A program made the translations under genes and the position numbers. Source: CAZTWC01 sp964617105 [NCBI: uncultured Myxococcia bacterium] (lineage in GTDB: Bacteria > CAZTWC01). From it: a DNA stretch of 11,671 bases. This document shows positions 4,533-11,671 of this stretch, one piece after another. The stretch is from positions 890-12,560 of the forward strand of contig CAZTWC010000049.1 in the NCBI GenBank assembly GCA_964617105.1, read 5' to 3'. The notes below the pieces were generated by a model that worked only from the letters and a program-made list of their open reading frames with translations, made no database searches and had not been told where the DNA came from. Position 1 is the stretch's first letter. Each line of letters opens with the position of its first letter.

Positions 4533-6614
4533 TTAAGGTGTGCTCTTTTTTTCTATCACCTCGAGATCAACTTTAAAAAACCCGTTTTCCTGGGTTTGAC
4601 TAATGGTAAGATGTATTTCCGGAGCATTGGGGTCATCTTTAAGAAAGTCATTAATATTGATGGGAGGAATTGAAGCCATAGCGGTATTGAGCAGGACGCT
4701 TTTCAACACTTTCAACTTTTTTTCCATCTCTTCTTCTGTGCCCTCTATCCCCTTGGTTTCCTCTATCTCTACGAAAACATTTTTGGACTCTAATCCCAAG
4801 GCGATCTTTTTCTTATCCACAACGTCCAGGCTCAGGGGCAAATTACCGTGTATGCTTAAGGTCACTGGAACTACCTCGGCGCCATCTTTTTCTCCGCCAA
4901 TACCAATTTCTAGATTGCCTAAGCCAATGGTTCCGGGATATTTTTTGTTGTCCTGAACAACCGGGTGGTTAAATTGGATAATCACCGGCAGCAAAGGATT
5001 AAGATGGATTTCTGCCTTGTCGCCTTCAATTTGCTCGGTAATACCTTTAAAAACCCCAGCAAAAAGCGCCGGTTTAATCTCATCTGAAATCAGTTTTTGG
5101 TCTTCACCCCAGTACTTCCACAATTCAAAAAACAATTGGTGCATCAAATTTTCGCTAACCGCAGCCTGGTTAAGTTTGTAATCCAAAATTGATGAATTGG
5201 CCGGGGGAATAAAATTAAAACGCTGGTTGGTTTCAAACCGGGGCTCTTCATTATCTATTCGAGCCTGTGCTTCTCCTCTGGTGCGGAATATAACTTCCAC
5301 AAAATTCAAATGAAAAGTCGTCTTTTGAACCTGGGCGTTGAGAGTTACCTTTTTTCCCAGAATATCCAATTCAGAATTAAACTCTATTTTTCTTTTTTGG
5401 GTTTCTTCCAGCGTTTGTTTGATCTTTTTTTCCAGTTCACGTTCCAGCAATTTCTGAACAGTGTCCTTGGTTTTGTTTAGAGGAAACCAGTTCAGGCTGA
5501 GATTTTTGAACTGCACGTATGGTTTATCAGTCAGTACCAGATCAAAATAACCATTGGTTATGCCGCCTTTTAATTTTAACAAAACATCAATTTGGTCTGA
5601 TTTTAGAGTTGTATCAAAATTATTAGATTTTAGATCCATCTCCATTTCGGTCATTTGAACAATTACGTTGAGTCCGTTTTCTACAAAACCCAAATCAACT
5701 TTTAACTCTTTATAGCGAAAATCGGTTATGGTTATTTTTGCGATACCGATATCTAGTTCTTGACCAACTAAAGTCTTTTTTAACTCCATCTGATCTGTAA
5801 GATCATTGGTGAATTTTTTCAAAAACAGTGTGGCCGATTTTTCGTTAATTTGTCCGAGAACGGCATTATTAACCCAACCCTCTTCACCGCCAAGTTGTTC
5901 CACCAGGTCTCCCTGCATGAAACTTCTGGTTTCAAAAGCCTGGTTGCCGACTTTGTCCAGGGTTTCCACCGACACAATATTAACCCCATCTTTATCAAAG
6001 TATTTTGATTTTACTTTTCCTTTGGTCCTATCTTTGGGGTTTTCAAACTCAATTTTAACTTTATCTTTGGAGGAGACAACAACTTCATCGGCCAAATAAA
6101 GGTTATCGCTGCAGATCATATTGTATTCAACATCTGGATCGGCGTCATTTTTTTGAAGCACTATAGATTTCTTAAAATCAACGAAGTCAGAGTGGGGAGC
6201 AGTAAAATCTGCCACAATATTCAATTCCTCCTGGGCTACAGCAGTTTCTCCGTCCAGAAGTTTGGCAATAAACTTTCTGGGCCCCTCTTTTATGTCATTG
6301 ACTTCAAGGGCAAATTTTAGGTTCTCATCCAGATCAACCTTTTTGTCATCTATTTGAAAAGTAAGATCTTCTTTTTGGTCAAAACGGACCTCACCTTCGA
6401 TGGTCAGGCTGGATTCGTTTATATGGGCATGGTTTTTAGGGTTGGTAAATTGTATAGCCAGAGGTTTTTCCACCTGGTTATCGTCGGTTTTTCCGCCATT
6501 GTTGGCAGCATCGCCATCCTGGGCATCATTAGAGTTAGGGGAGATTTTATCACCACAGGAGAACAGGAGCACTAAAGTTAGTAAATTCAGCCAGACTATA
6601 ATTCTATTTTTCAT
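4533..6614 (-). CDS. Large lipoprotein with Ig-like domains and possible TULIP/BPI-like region
   Basis: The 693-residue product has a lipoprotein signal peptide with lipobox LFSC and lipid-bearing Cys20, followed by Gly-Asp and a long Asn/Asp/Gly-rich linker (21-50). Residues about 51-136 and 137-229 look like two bacterial Ig-like beta domains (IQFTNPKNHAHINESSLTIEG; ADFTAPHSDF). The rest (about 235-693) is mostly beta-strands punctuated by long amphipathic helices at 384-406 (DTVQKLLERELEKKIKQ) and 628-647, the latter followed by SIPPININDF. This layout resembles TULIP/BPI-type lipid-binding proteins, a guess from pattern only. The start at 6614 is preferred to an ATG 15 bases upstream (6629), because GGAG (6624-6627) is nine bases before it and it gives a normal signal peptide. 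It follows the ComEA-like gene in the same direction after an 85-base gap. It probably sits in the outer membrane or at the cell surface. Confidence 0.7.
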   Translation of the reverse strand: MKNRIIVWLNLLTLVLLFSCGDKISPNSNDAQDGDAANNGGKTDDNQVEKPLAIQFTNPKNHAHINESSLTIEGEVRFDQKEDLTFQIDDKKVDLDENLKFALEVNDIKEGPRKFIAKLLDGETAVAQEELNIVADFTAPHSDFVDFKKSIVLQKNDADPDVEYNMICSDNLYLADEVVVSSKDKVKIEFENPKDRTKGKVKSKYFDKDGVNIVSVETLDKVGNQAFETRSFMQGDLVEQLGGEEGWVNNAVLGQINEKSATLFLKKFTNDLTDQMELKKTLVGQELDIGIAKITITDFRYKELKVDLGFVENGLNVIVQMTEMEMDLKSNNFDTTLKSDQIDVLLKLKGGITNGYFDLVLTDKPYVQFKNLSLNWFPLNKTKDTVQKLLERELEKKIKQTLEETQKRKIEFNSELDILGKKVTLNAQVQKTTFHLNFVEVIFRTRGEAQARIDNEEPRFETNQRFNFIPPANSSILDYKLNQAAVSENLMHQLFFELWKYWGEDQKLISDEIKPALFAGVFKGITEQIEGDKAEIHLNPLLPVIIQFNHPVVQDNKKYPGTIGLGNLEIGIGGEKDGAEVVPVTLSIHGNLPLSLDVVDKKKIALGLESKNVFVEIEETKGIEGTEEEMEKKLKVLKSVLLNTAMASIPPININDFLKDDPNAPEIHLTISQTQENGFFKVDLEVIEKKSTP

Positions 6615-6699
6615 TACTTGTTTCTCCATAATAATATTGTAAAGATTTTTATTTTAACAAAAAACAGCCATTATTAAAAGGAAATAGTGCTCAACTCGT

Positions 6700-7293
6700 T
6701 CAATCCTCCACGGTGAGGTAGAGTTTTAAGATTTTTAATCGTCCAAGTCCGATACCTTCAATGTTGTCCAGATCATTGATATCTTCAAATGGTCCATGTT
6801 GGTTGCGGTAATCTAAAATATTTTTTTTTACCTTCATAGGCAGGTCAGGAATCATCATCATATCGTTCTCATCAATGAGATTAATATCTGCCTTTAGACC
6901 GAAGAGAAGAAGCCGGGAGGGATCCATACGCCTTTTTATAAGGATACACCAGCCCTGGCGCTGGAATACTTCCAGGTGATCTCCGCTCTTTAGGGGGGTG
7001 GCGTTTTCCTCTTCTCCTTTGGCTAGTTGGCATCCGGCCAGGCCGCCAGCGCTATGGATGGCGTCCAGCATCCAGGTTTCACCTTTTTGGCCGCAAACTA
7101 TTCCCGGTTTATTTACTGCGCCAGAGACTTGCAGGTAGGAGGGGCATCGTTTGTACAACTCTTTTTGTTTAAATTTATCGTGGTTTTGTTCGGCCAGTTT
7201 GCTATAGGTCCAGAACATTACGCAGATGATTATCACAGACGCAAAAGTGAATTTGCTTTTTTCGATTCCAGGACCCCATTTGTATTTGGGCAT
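6700..7293 (-). CDS. ComEA-like protein: membrane anchor, SLBB-like and helix-hairpin-helix domains
   Basis: The 197-residue protein has one N-terminal membrane segment (about 14-31), then a beta-grasp SLBB-like part (YLQVSGAVNKPGIVCGQKGE, 53-72, with SAGGL at 81-85), and a C-terminal ComEA-type double helix-hairpin-helix (137-195: DINLIDENDMMMIPDL, NILDYRNQHGPFEDINDLDNIEGIGLGRL). This is the full domain order of ComEA, the periplasmic DNA receptor for natural transformation. The second hairpin keeps IEGIG, but the first reads IPDLPMK instead of LPGIGP, losing the glycines that contact the DNA backbone. Four cysteines (50, 67, 88, 116) would allow disulfides in the periplasm. AGGAG stands 10 bases before the ATG. 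It is 89 bases downstream of the YihY gene and upstream of the lipoprotein. A DNA-uptake role is plausible but unproved; no other competence genes are visible. Confidence 0.8.
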   Translation of the reverse strand: MPKYKWGPGIEKSKFTFASVIIICVMFWTYSKLAEQNHDKFKQKELYKRCPSYLQVSGAVNKPGIVCGQKGETWMLDAIHSAGGLAGCQLAKGEEENATPLKSGDHLEVFQRQGWCILIKRRMDPSRLLLFGLKADINLIDENDMMMIPDLPMKVKKNILDYRNQHGPFEDINDLDNIEGIGLGRLKILKLYLTVED

Positions 7294-7352
7294 TTTGAAA
7301 AGGCTCCTGTTTTGATTTTCCTCCGGTTATTCCAGCATTCTACTATCGATTG

Positions 7353-7362
7353 AGGTTAACCT
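7353..7362. repeat. 10-bp palindrome AGGTTAACCT between the YihY and ComEA-like genes
   Basis: A perfect palindrome lies in the 89-base gap, about 60 bases upstream of the ComEA-like start on the minus strand. It could be an operator, but no promoter hexamers around it are convincing and a chance occurrence is possible. Confidence 0.3.
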
Positions 7363-7382
7363 AAAGGATTCGAGTAAAACCG

Positions 7383-9122
7383 TCAATTGCTTTTATATAT
7401 TATTTCTGCCAGGTTGGACTGCTCAAGCAGAGTTTCGATTTTTTTCTCTAGAGATGCCCACATTTGGAGAATTTCGGTGGTAAAGAGGGAATTTGTTTTA
7501 ATCTCAAAGCTTGAACCGTAAGTGTCAAGAGCAGTTATAATATCTTTTATGGTCAATTGAGCCAGATCCCTGCCAGGTACCAATCTGTTATCGCCTTCCA
7601 CCTTTAATAGCAGACCTGCTTTTATTAGTGGCTGGATGATAAAGTCGATTGCCGGCCAGGGGATCCCCAGGCCCTGGGCTAGAGAGAGGTTATCTTGCCT
7701 GGCATTTTCTTTGCCCTCTTTTTCAGCGGCCTTTGTTCCTCCCCGTATATACTCTTGTCCCACTATGGCCATGATCACCAGAGCCAACTTGATATGGCTC
7801 TCCCGGTTGATATGTGTGGAATCCAAAGTTGGAAAATGTTGGTTTATATTTTGTGCGGCATGAGAGAACTCCACTCCTAACAGCACTACATACCAACTGA
7901 ATTGCAAAAAGATCAGGAAAAAGGGGACGGCGGCAAAGGCGCCATAGATAGAGTTGTAGCGCGACAATCCTATTTGTCCTTTGAAATATACCAGTTGCAG
8001 TAAATAGAACAGGATGCTTGCCACAGCGGCGCCCACCATGGCGGCAGGATATTTGACTTTGCAGTTGGGCAGGAAAATATATAAGATGAAAAAGGTGATA
8101 AACAGGCCCAGCAGGGGCAGAGATGCGCCCAGAGTTGAGATGTAGAGTTTGGCCAGCCCGATTTGATCTAAAAAATCGAGTAGAGCCTGGTTGCTGAGGA
8201 TAGCGGTCAGAGTAGTGGAAGCCAGCAGTAAAACGGGCGCCACCACCAGCACGCTGAGATAGTCGGTAAACTTGCGGACCAGAGAGCGGGAATGCTTTAT
8301 CTCCCAGATATGGTTAAAGGTCTGCTCAATATTTCCCATAGCTAGAATTACCGTTATCAGCAGAGCGATAAGACCCACTGCACCTACCACTTTAAAATTG
8401 GTGCGGTTGACAAAGTGGAAGATCTGTTGCTTGTAAAAAAAAGCCTGAAAACTGATGTTCCCGGGCGGTATGGGGGATATCATGTTAAATTTATCCAGGA
8501 ATTTTGACCGGTTTTTTATCTTTAGTTTTCCTGCTGGTGGGATAAGTTTCAACACCTGTTGGCGGTATTCTAGTAAGGCTGGATTTGCAGCCGTATCTGC
8601 TGGACTGTTTTCCAATTGGGCAGGTTCAATACCAGCATCTGCCTGGCGATTTTCTAATTGGGTTGGCTCTATAATGGTATTGGAAATATCGGGTCGCCTG
8701 GTCAGGCTGTTCAGGTAGAGTTTTAGGCTTTTGCCAAGATCGCCAATATCTTCTTCAGCCTCCTCTATAGAGGTGGTAAACTGTCCTCTGTTTTTTAAAA
8801 AAATCTGAACTTCCTTTCCGCCGGGTAAATTCAATATCTGCTGGTCGATTAACTCCTCCAGGGCTTTTTCGCCTCCCATCCCTTTGGATAGAGATAGGAC
8901 AAAGGCCAAAAGGGGAACCAGGGAGATCAGGAAAATCAGAGTTAGGGCCGAGGCTCTGGTGGGGCAGAGATCCTTGATAAAACCATAAACCGCCAGGTAA
9001 ATTGTCCTGCCGGTTAGATAAAATATCCGTTGTTTCGTGTTTTTGTCGGTCAAATCGGCGGAGATAAGCTTTTGCTGGAAATTATTCCAATAGGTTTTTC
9101 CGATCTGCTTAAGTGGTTTCAT
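7383..9122 (-). CDS. YihY/virulence factor BrkB family membrane protein, enlarged
   Basis: The 579-residue product carries the YihY/BrkB core: CPTRASALTLIFLISLVPLLAF (53-74), the 'E..FN.IW.I' element in NIEQTFNHIWEIKHSRS (264-280), helices at about 288-310, 333-352, 360-380 and 398-420, and RYNSIYGAFAAVPFFLIFLQ (388-407) before YVVLLGVEF. The family contains inner-membrane proteins once thought to be RNase BN, now of unclear, possibly transport, function. Usual members are near 300 residues. This one has two additions: about 160 residues between helix 1 and helix 2 (roughly 82-243), holding a 14-residue tandem repeat, and a soluble C-terminal domain of about 150 residues (430-579) that looks winged-helix-like (LAQGLGIPWPAIDFIIQPLI, KAGLLLKVEGDNRLVPGRD). 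AAGG stands before the ATG. It heads a possible three-gene run with the ComEA-like and lipoprotein genes. Confidence 0.85.
   Translation of the reverse strand: MKPLKQIGKTYWNNFQQKLISADLTDKNTKQRIFYLTGRTIYLAVYGFIKDLCPTRASALTLIFLISLVPLLAFVLSLSKGMGGEKALEELIDQQILNLPGGKEVQIFLKNRGQFTTSIEEAEEDIGDLGKSLKLYLNSLTRRPDISNTIIEPTQLENRQADAGIEPAQLENSPADTAANPALLEYRQQVLKLIPPAGKLKIKNRSKFLDKFNMISPIPPGNISFQAFFYKQQIFHFVNRTNFKVVGAVGLIALLITVILAMGNIEQTFNHIWEIKHSRSLVRKFTDYLSVLVVAPVLLLASTTLTAILSNQALLDFLDQIGLAKLYISTLGASLPLLGLFITFFILYIFLPNCKVKYPAAMVGAAVASILFYLLQLVYFKGQIGLSRYNSIYGAFAAVPFFLIFLQFSWYVVLLGVEFSHAAQNINQHFPTLDSTHINRESHIKLALVIMAIVGQEYIRGGTKAAEKEGKENARQDNLSLAQGLGIPWPAIDFIIQPLIKAGLLLKVEGDNRLVPGRDLAQLTIKDIITALDTYGSSFEIKTNSLFTTEILQMWASLEKKIETLLEQSNLAEIIYKSN
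8559..8672 (-). repeat. Imperfect 42-bp (14-residue) tandem repeat inside the YihY gene
   Basis: Residues 151-164 (IEPTQLENRQADAG), 165-178 (IEPAQLENSPADTA) and 179-188 (ANPALLEYRQ) form two full copies and one partial, more diverged copy. The DNA copies differ at many synonymous positions, so the duplication is not recent, and the frame is kept. It lies in the insertion between the first two membrane helices, a loop exposed on one side of the membrane. Confidence 0.75.
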
Positions 9123-9169
9123 GGAAAATTACCTTATATTTATGGCCTGATAATGATGATTGTATTTTA

Positions 9170-9215
9170 CCTTAATAACCAGGATTGGCAAATTTTATAC
9201 CATCTATTATTAAGG
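9170..9215. repeat. 9-bp inverted repeat in the divergent promoter region
   Basis: CCTTAATAA (9170-9178) and TTATTAAGG (9207-9215) are perfect inverted copies 28 bases apart. They enclose the minus-strand TATAAA of the YihY gene and sit just left of a TTGACA (9218-9223). The spacing, about three and a half helical turns from centre to centre, would suit binding by a dimeric or looping regulator. AT-rich composition makes chance matches easier. Confidence 0.4.
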
Positions 9216-9224
9216 AATTGACAA
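9194..9224 (-). promoter_or_regulatory. Possible promoter for the YihY gene
   Basis: On the minus strand TTGTCA (9219-9224) and TATAAA (9194-9199) each match the sigma70 consensus at five of six positions, but the spacer is 19 bases, longer than usual. It would give a leader of about 65 bases. Confidence 0.35.
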
Positions 9225-9230
9225 AATATC

Positions 9231-9259
9231 TTGATCTGCCAAGAGTCAAAATGTATCAT
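9231..9259 (+). promoter_or_regulatory. Possible promoter for the small secreted protein gene
   Basis: TTGATC (9231-9236) and TATCAT (9254-9259) are 17 bases apart, with four and five consensus matches. The start of transcription would be near 9266, 25 bases upstream of the ATG. A perfect TTGACA at 9218-9223 has no -10 at the right distance on this strand. Confidence 0.35.
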
Positions 9260-9290
9260 AAACAGATACCATTCATTTCAGGGAGTTCCC

Positions 9291-9635
9291 ATGCGCTATT
9301 TAGTTTTGCTGATTATATTATCAATTCAACTGCTGATTATGCCGGTGGAAGTTGAGGCTAAAACTCCGGCCGTATATCTGGGCGTGCCGATCTTAGAGGG
9401 CTCAAAAGAGATCTCCTCGGGACGGTTTAAATCACCCAGAAATTTAAAAAAGACGGTCAAATATTATCAGCGGTGGGCTGCCGCCCGCCGGGAAGGAAAA
9501 GTTATAAAACTGATCACCCCGCCGGGGATAAAAGTTGTTTACCTGCACGGCACAAAAGAGGAAACTAAGTGGGAGGGGATAAATATCTACCAGTATCAGC
9601 GGGATATTTTTTACTACATAATCGAGAGAGATTAG
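9291..9635 (+). CDS. Small secreted protein of unknown function
   Basis: The start at 9291 was chosen because GGGAG (9281-9285) is five bases upstream and the product then begins with a clean signal peptide (MRYLVLLIILSIQLLIMPVE), probably cleaved after VEA at residue 23. An in-frame TTG at 9231 would bury that signal. The mature part, about 91 residues, is basic in the middle (KSPRNLKKTVKYYQRWAAARREGK, about 47-70) and ends KWEGINIYQYQRDIFYYII. I recall similar 'KSPR..K.Tv.YY...' and 'WEGINIYeY' proteins in deltaproteobacterial genomes without an assigned function. There are no cysteines. It is divergent from the YihY gene, and its TAG stop directly abuts the stop of the convergent FlgO-DUF5683 gene, with no base between. 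Confidence 0.75.
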   Translation: MRYLVLLIILSIQLLIMPVEVEAKTPAVYLGVPILEGSKEISSGRFKSPRNLKKTVKYYQRWAAARREGKVIKLITPPGIKVVYLHGTKEETKWEGINIYQYQRDIFYYIIERD

Positions 9636-10676
9636 TCATTTCCAGCGCCAGGTAAGTAATAAGGGCGGGGTAACCTCCACCCGGTTCAAATTCTCTTCTT
9701 CAACCTGATTGATAGCCACCGGCCCCTCGTATTCATGGCCGTTGACATAGGCGTCAACAATATTATAGAGCCATAACCCTGCTCCCAGGTAGAGAAAAAT
9801 ATTCCGGCGCCAATAGTGATTTTCAGCCGTGTCGTGGTATTTCACTGTATCAAACAGGTTTTGCTGGTATTTCTCTTCGGCATTTTTTCCCAACAGGTGA
9901 AAAGCGGCGCCTCCTGCCAGGCTGGCGCTCACTGCCCCCAGAATAGAGAACCCTTTGATGGTCTGGCGGTTGTAAATCTGTCCCCAGCCTGGGACGGCCA
10001 GAGATCTGAACAGAGCGCCTTCCCGGCTTTTCAGCACCAGGGAATCGGCGGCCAGCGATAGTATCTGTTGATCCGGCAGAGTGGCAGTCTTGGCCACCAC
10101 GGTCAGCGCTCCTTTAACCGAAACTATGCGGGAATTAACGATATATTTACCCCCAGAATGGACCACGGAACCCATTATCAGGGCCTGGGCATCGCAGTTG
10201 GAGAGCAGTTTTTGGGTCATATCTGAGGATATATTGCCGGTCATCTGACCTAACTCTACCTCACTGAAAACCTCTTTAAGCTGTTGCCGCTCCACCAGGT
10301 TGAAATTTTGGTCGCTTTTTAAGTGGGTAATCAGTTGAGAGGCCACAAAAAGTCCCAATTCATTCTCTTTGGCTTTGGCACCCCCTTCAGTAAAACGCAA
10401 AACCGCAAAGCGCTGGAATAACCAACCAGGGGTTTTCTTTTTATATCCCCGGGCCAGATAGTGGGCCAGTTTACGCAGCACCACGGTCGCATCCTGGCTC
10501 TCATTGGATCTCATTTTGATGGCGGTAGAAGCCCAACCTGTGGACAAAGGCAGAGAAAAAGTGATCAGGATTACCAGAGCCCATCCAATAAGATACCTGC
10601 AGGAGAGAGTTCGGGTACTATCCGGTTTATTTAGATTGACTTGATTGATTTTTATATAGTTTTGGGTCAATAGCAT
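9636..10676 (-). CDS. FlgO-like/DUF5683 fusion protein, exported
   Basis: The 346-residue protein has an unusually long N-region (about 27 residues) before a signal-like hydrophobic stretch (28-45, then WAS at 48-50). Residues about 68-200 resemble the FlgO/CsgG-type domain that builds outer-membrane assemblies: RFAVLRFTEGG, LGLFVASQLITHLKSDQNFNLVERQQL and ALIMGSVVHSGGKYIVNSRIV. Residues about 222-313 resemble DUF5683: SLAVPGWGQIYNRQTIKGF, a helix (246-262), then YWRRNIFLYLGAGLWLYNIVDAYVNGH. The C-terminus (314-346) is short and polar. The start at 10676 is firm: a GGGGGAG sits seven bases upstream, and the TAA of the YVTN gene shares its last base with this ATG, so translation is coupled. 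FlgO proper supports flagellar outer-membrane parts, but no flagellar gene is nearby. An envelope role is more than that cannot be said. Confidence 0.78.
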   Translation of the reverse strand: MLLTQNYIKINQVNLNKPDSTRTLSCRYLIGWALVILITFSLPLSTGWASTAIKMRSNESQDATVVLRKLAHYLARGYKKKTPGWLFQRFAVLRFTEGGAKAKENELGLFVASQLITHLKSDQNFNLVERQQLKEVFSEVELGQMTGNISSDMTQKLLSNCDAQALIMGSVVHSGGKYIVNSRIVSVKGALTVVAKTATLPDQQILSLAADSLVLKSREGALFRSLAVPGWGQIYNRQTIKGFSILGAVSASLAGGAAFHLLGKNAEEKYQQNLFDTVKYHDTAENHYWRRNIFLYLGAGLWLYNIVDAYVNGHEYEGPVAINQVEEENLNRVEVTPPLLLTWRWK

Positions 10677-11671
10677 TATTTTTCTCCCCCGTTAAAATCG
10701 AATATGGTAATTACGCCAGTATTATAGCCAACTACCATCACCTTTTGTTTATTGGGGCTCACTGCAATATGGGCCGGATCATTGGGGGAAATCATTTGGC
10801 ATAGGCGAGTGCATTTCATCTGGGCCATCTCCTCCAGCGAAAGCATCAAAAGAGTGCCCATCTCGTCAACTACATAGGCATAATCTTTGGCAGCCCAAAT
10901 ACCTTTGGGGGATTTTCCTATAGGGATTACCGCTGATACCTGGTCGGTAGCGCCATCTATAACCGATACAGTTCCGCTATTCTGGTTGGCTACCAGCACC
11001 ATCCTCCTTTCTGGCACCGTTGTCAGGCTGACCGGGTTGCTGCCAACCATTACTTCTTTCAGGTATTTCAATTTTATTTTGCCCGGAGTGGAATCAGTAA
11101 TTTCCACCACATGAACCAGGCCGGTTTTCGATTCGGTTATATATAGTTTCCCCTTGAGTATGGCCAGAAGATCGGGTCTGGAGCCCACCTTGAGGTTATC
11201 CAGAATTTTCATTTCCTGGGCAGAGATTACCGTAAGCAGTCCCACCTCCTTTTGCAACAAAAAGATGGTTTTGCCATCTTCGCTTACCACCACTCCTTTG
11301 GGGAATTTTAGACCTTTTAAAACCGCGTTCTCTTTGTGAGCGGTCAAATCTACTCTGGAGAGACTGCCGTTAGTATTTCCATCCCTGGGGTCCAGGGCAT
11401 TGGTTACGTAAAGTTCATCCTTTAGCGGGTTGACCGCCATATCCAGGGGGCTTTTACCAACCTCGATCTCTCCGATGGTGGTGTCAACCTCATCCTTTTC
11501 CAAAGAAACCGCTAAAAGATATCCTCTGGATCCCTCTTGATTGGTTATGTATAAATTTTTTCCCTGACGATCCAGCCGGGCAGCGGTAGGCACCTGAATG
11601 GTCAAACCCTGATTGGCTACCTTGAAATTGTCAGCCGGTACTGGGTGGATAAACTGTTGAAAGTAGGGGGC
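10676..11671 (-). CDS. YVTN-type beta-propeller protein, 5' end outside window
   Basis: The frame is open to the right edge (first visible residues APYFQQFIHPVP), so the true start lies outside; a TTG at 11605 is internal, lacks a ribosome binding site and is not used. The 331 visible residues are built of repeating four-strand blades: RLDRQGKNLYITNQ, VNPLKDELYVTNALD, VSEDGKTIFLLQK, LKGKLYITES, VPERRMVLVANQNSGTVSVI (with DGATDQVSAVIPIGKSPKGI), YAYVVDEMGTLLML and VSPNKQKVMVVGYNTGVITI. The 'VIPIGKSP' and 'G.V.VID' patterns are typical of YVTN propellers, which form extracytoplasmic ligand- or protein-binding scaffolds. Six to seven blades are visible, enough for a nearly whole propeller. No catalytic residues stand out. 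It is translationally coupled to the FlgO-DUF5683 gene, so the two probably act together in the envelope. Confidence 0.82.
   Translation of the reverse strand, partial: APYFQQFIHPVPADNFKVANQGLTIQVPTAARLDRQGKNLYITNQEGSRGYLLAVSLEKDEVDTTIGEIEVGKSPLDMAVNPLKDELYVTNALDPRDGNTNGSLSRVDLTAHKENAVLKGLKFPKGVVVSEDGKTIFLLQKEVGLLTVISAQEMKILDNLKVGSRPDLLAILKGKLYITESKTGLVHVVEITDSTPGKIKLKYLKEVMVGSNPVSLTTVPERRMVLVANQNSGTVSVIDGATDQVSAVIPIGKSPKGIWAAKDYAYVVDEMGTLLMLSLEEMAQMKCTRLCQMISPNDPAHIAVSPNKQKVMVVGYNTGVITIFDFNGGEK

Noticed and set aside
6627-6629. ATG at 6629 as start of the large lipoprotein
   Set aside because: It lacks a Shine-Dalgarno. The GGAG beginning within this ATG serves the next ATG at 6614, which gives a standard lipoprotein signal.
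11603-11605. TTG as start of the YVTN propeller gene
   Set aside because: The frame remains open to the window edge with propeller-like sequence upstream (DNFKVANQG), and no ribosome binding site precedes the TTG.

Overview
The window has gene content typical of a Gram-negative, deltaproteobacterial-type bacterium (Desulfobacterota, Myxococcota or a related uncultured phylum). The evidence is a Tat-dependent DUF362 protein, a membrane polyferredoxin, a DUF6599-type exported protein, a FlgO/DUF5683 fusion, an outer-membrane-type lipoprotein and a YihY/BrkB membrane protein. Base composition is moderate, and at least one gene uses a TTG start behind a strong Shine-Dalgarno sequence. No species can be named from the sequence alone. 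There are no tRNA, rRNA, CRISPR or insertion-sequence features that I can see.

Layout. (1) 1-438, minus: start of a membrane-bound 4Fe-4S protein running off the left edge. It is divergent from a HEAT-repeat protein (730-1506, plus), and promoter-like elements for both lie in the shared intergenic region. (2) 1525-3939, minus: a tight three-gene operon, DUF6599-like exported protein -> class II aldolase with an extra CxxCxxC tail -> Tat-exported DUF362 protein. Together with the nearby polyferredoxin this looks like a conserved but uncharacterised redox or metabolite module. (3) 3940-4532: a gene-poor stretch holding, on the plus strand, decayed pieces of an SxtJ-like membrane protein and a truncated DUF5989 gene with an intact ribosome binding site. 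These are followed by a perfect 15-bp tandem duplication. (4) 4533-9122, minus: three envelope genes in one direction: a YihY/BrkB membrane protein with an unusual repeat-bearing insertion, a ComEA-like SLBB+HhH protein, and a large lipoprotein with Ig-like domains and a possible TULIP/BPI-like fold. (5) 9123-9290: divergent control region with a 9-bp inverted repeat. (6) 9291-9635, plus: a small secreted protein of unknown function, whose stop codon directly abuts that of the next, convergent gene. (7) 9636-11671, minus: a YVTN-type beta-propeller protein (5' end outside the window) translationally coupled to a FlgO-DUF5683 fusion protein.

Most products act at or outside the cytoplasmic membrane. 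The most notable points are the DUF6599-aldolase-DUF362 operon, the relict SxtJ/DUF5989 locus and the modified YihY protein. All names rest on motif reading, without database searches.
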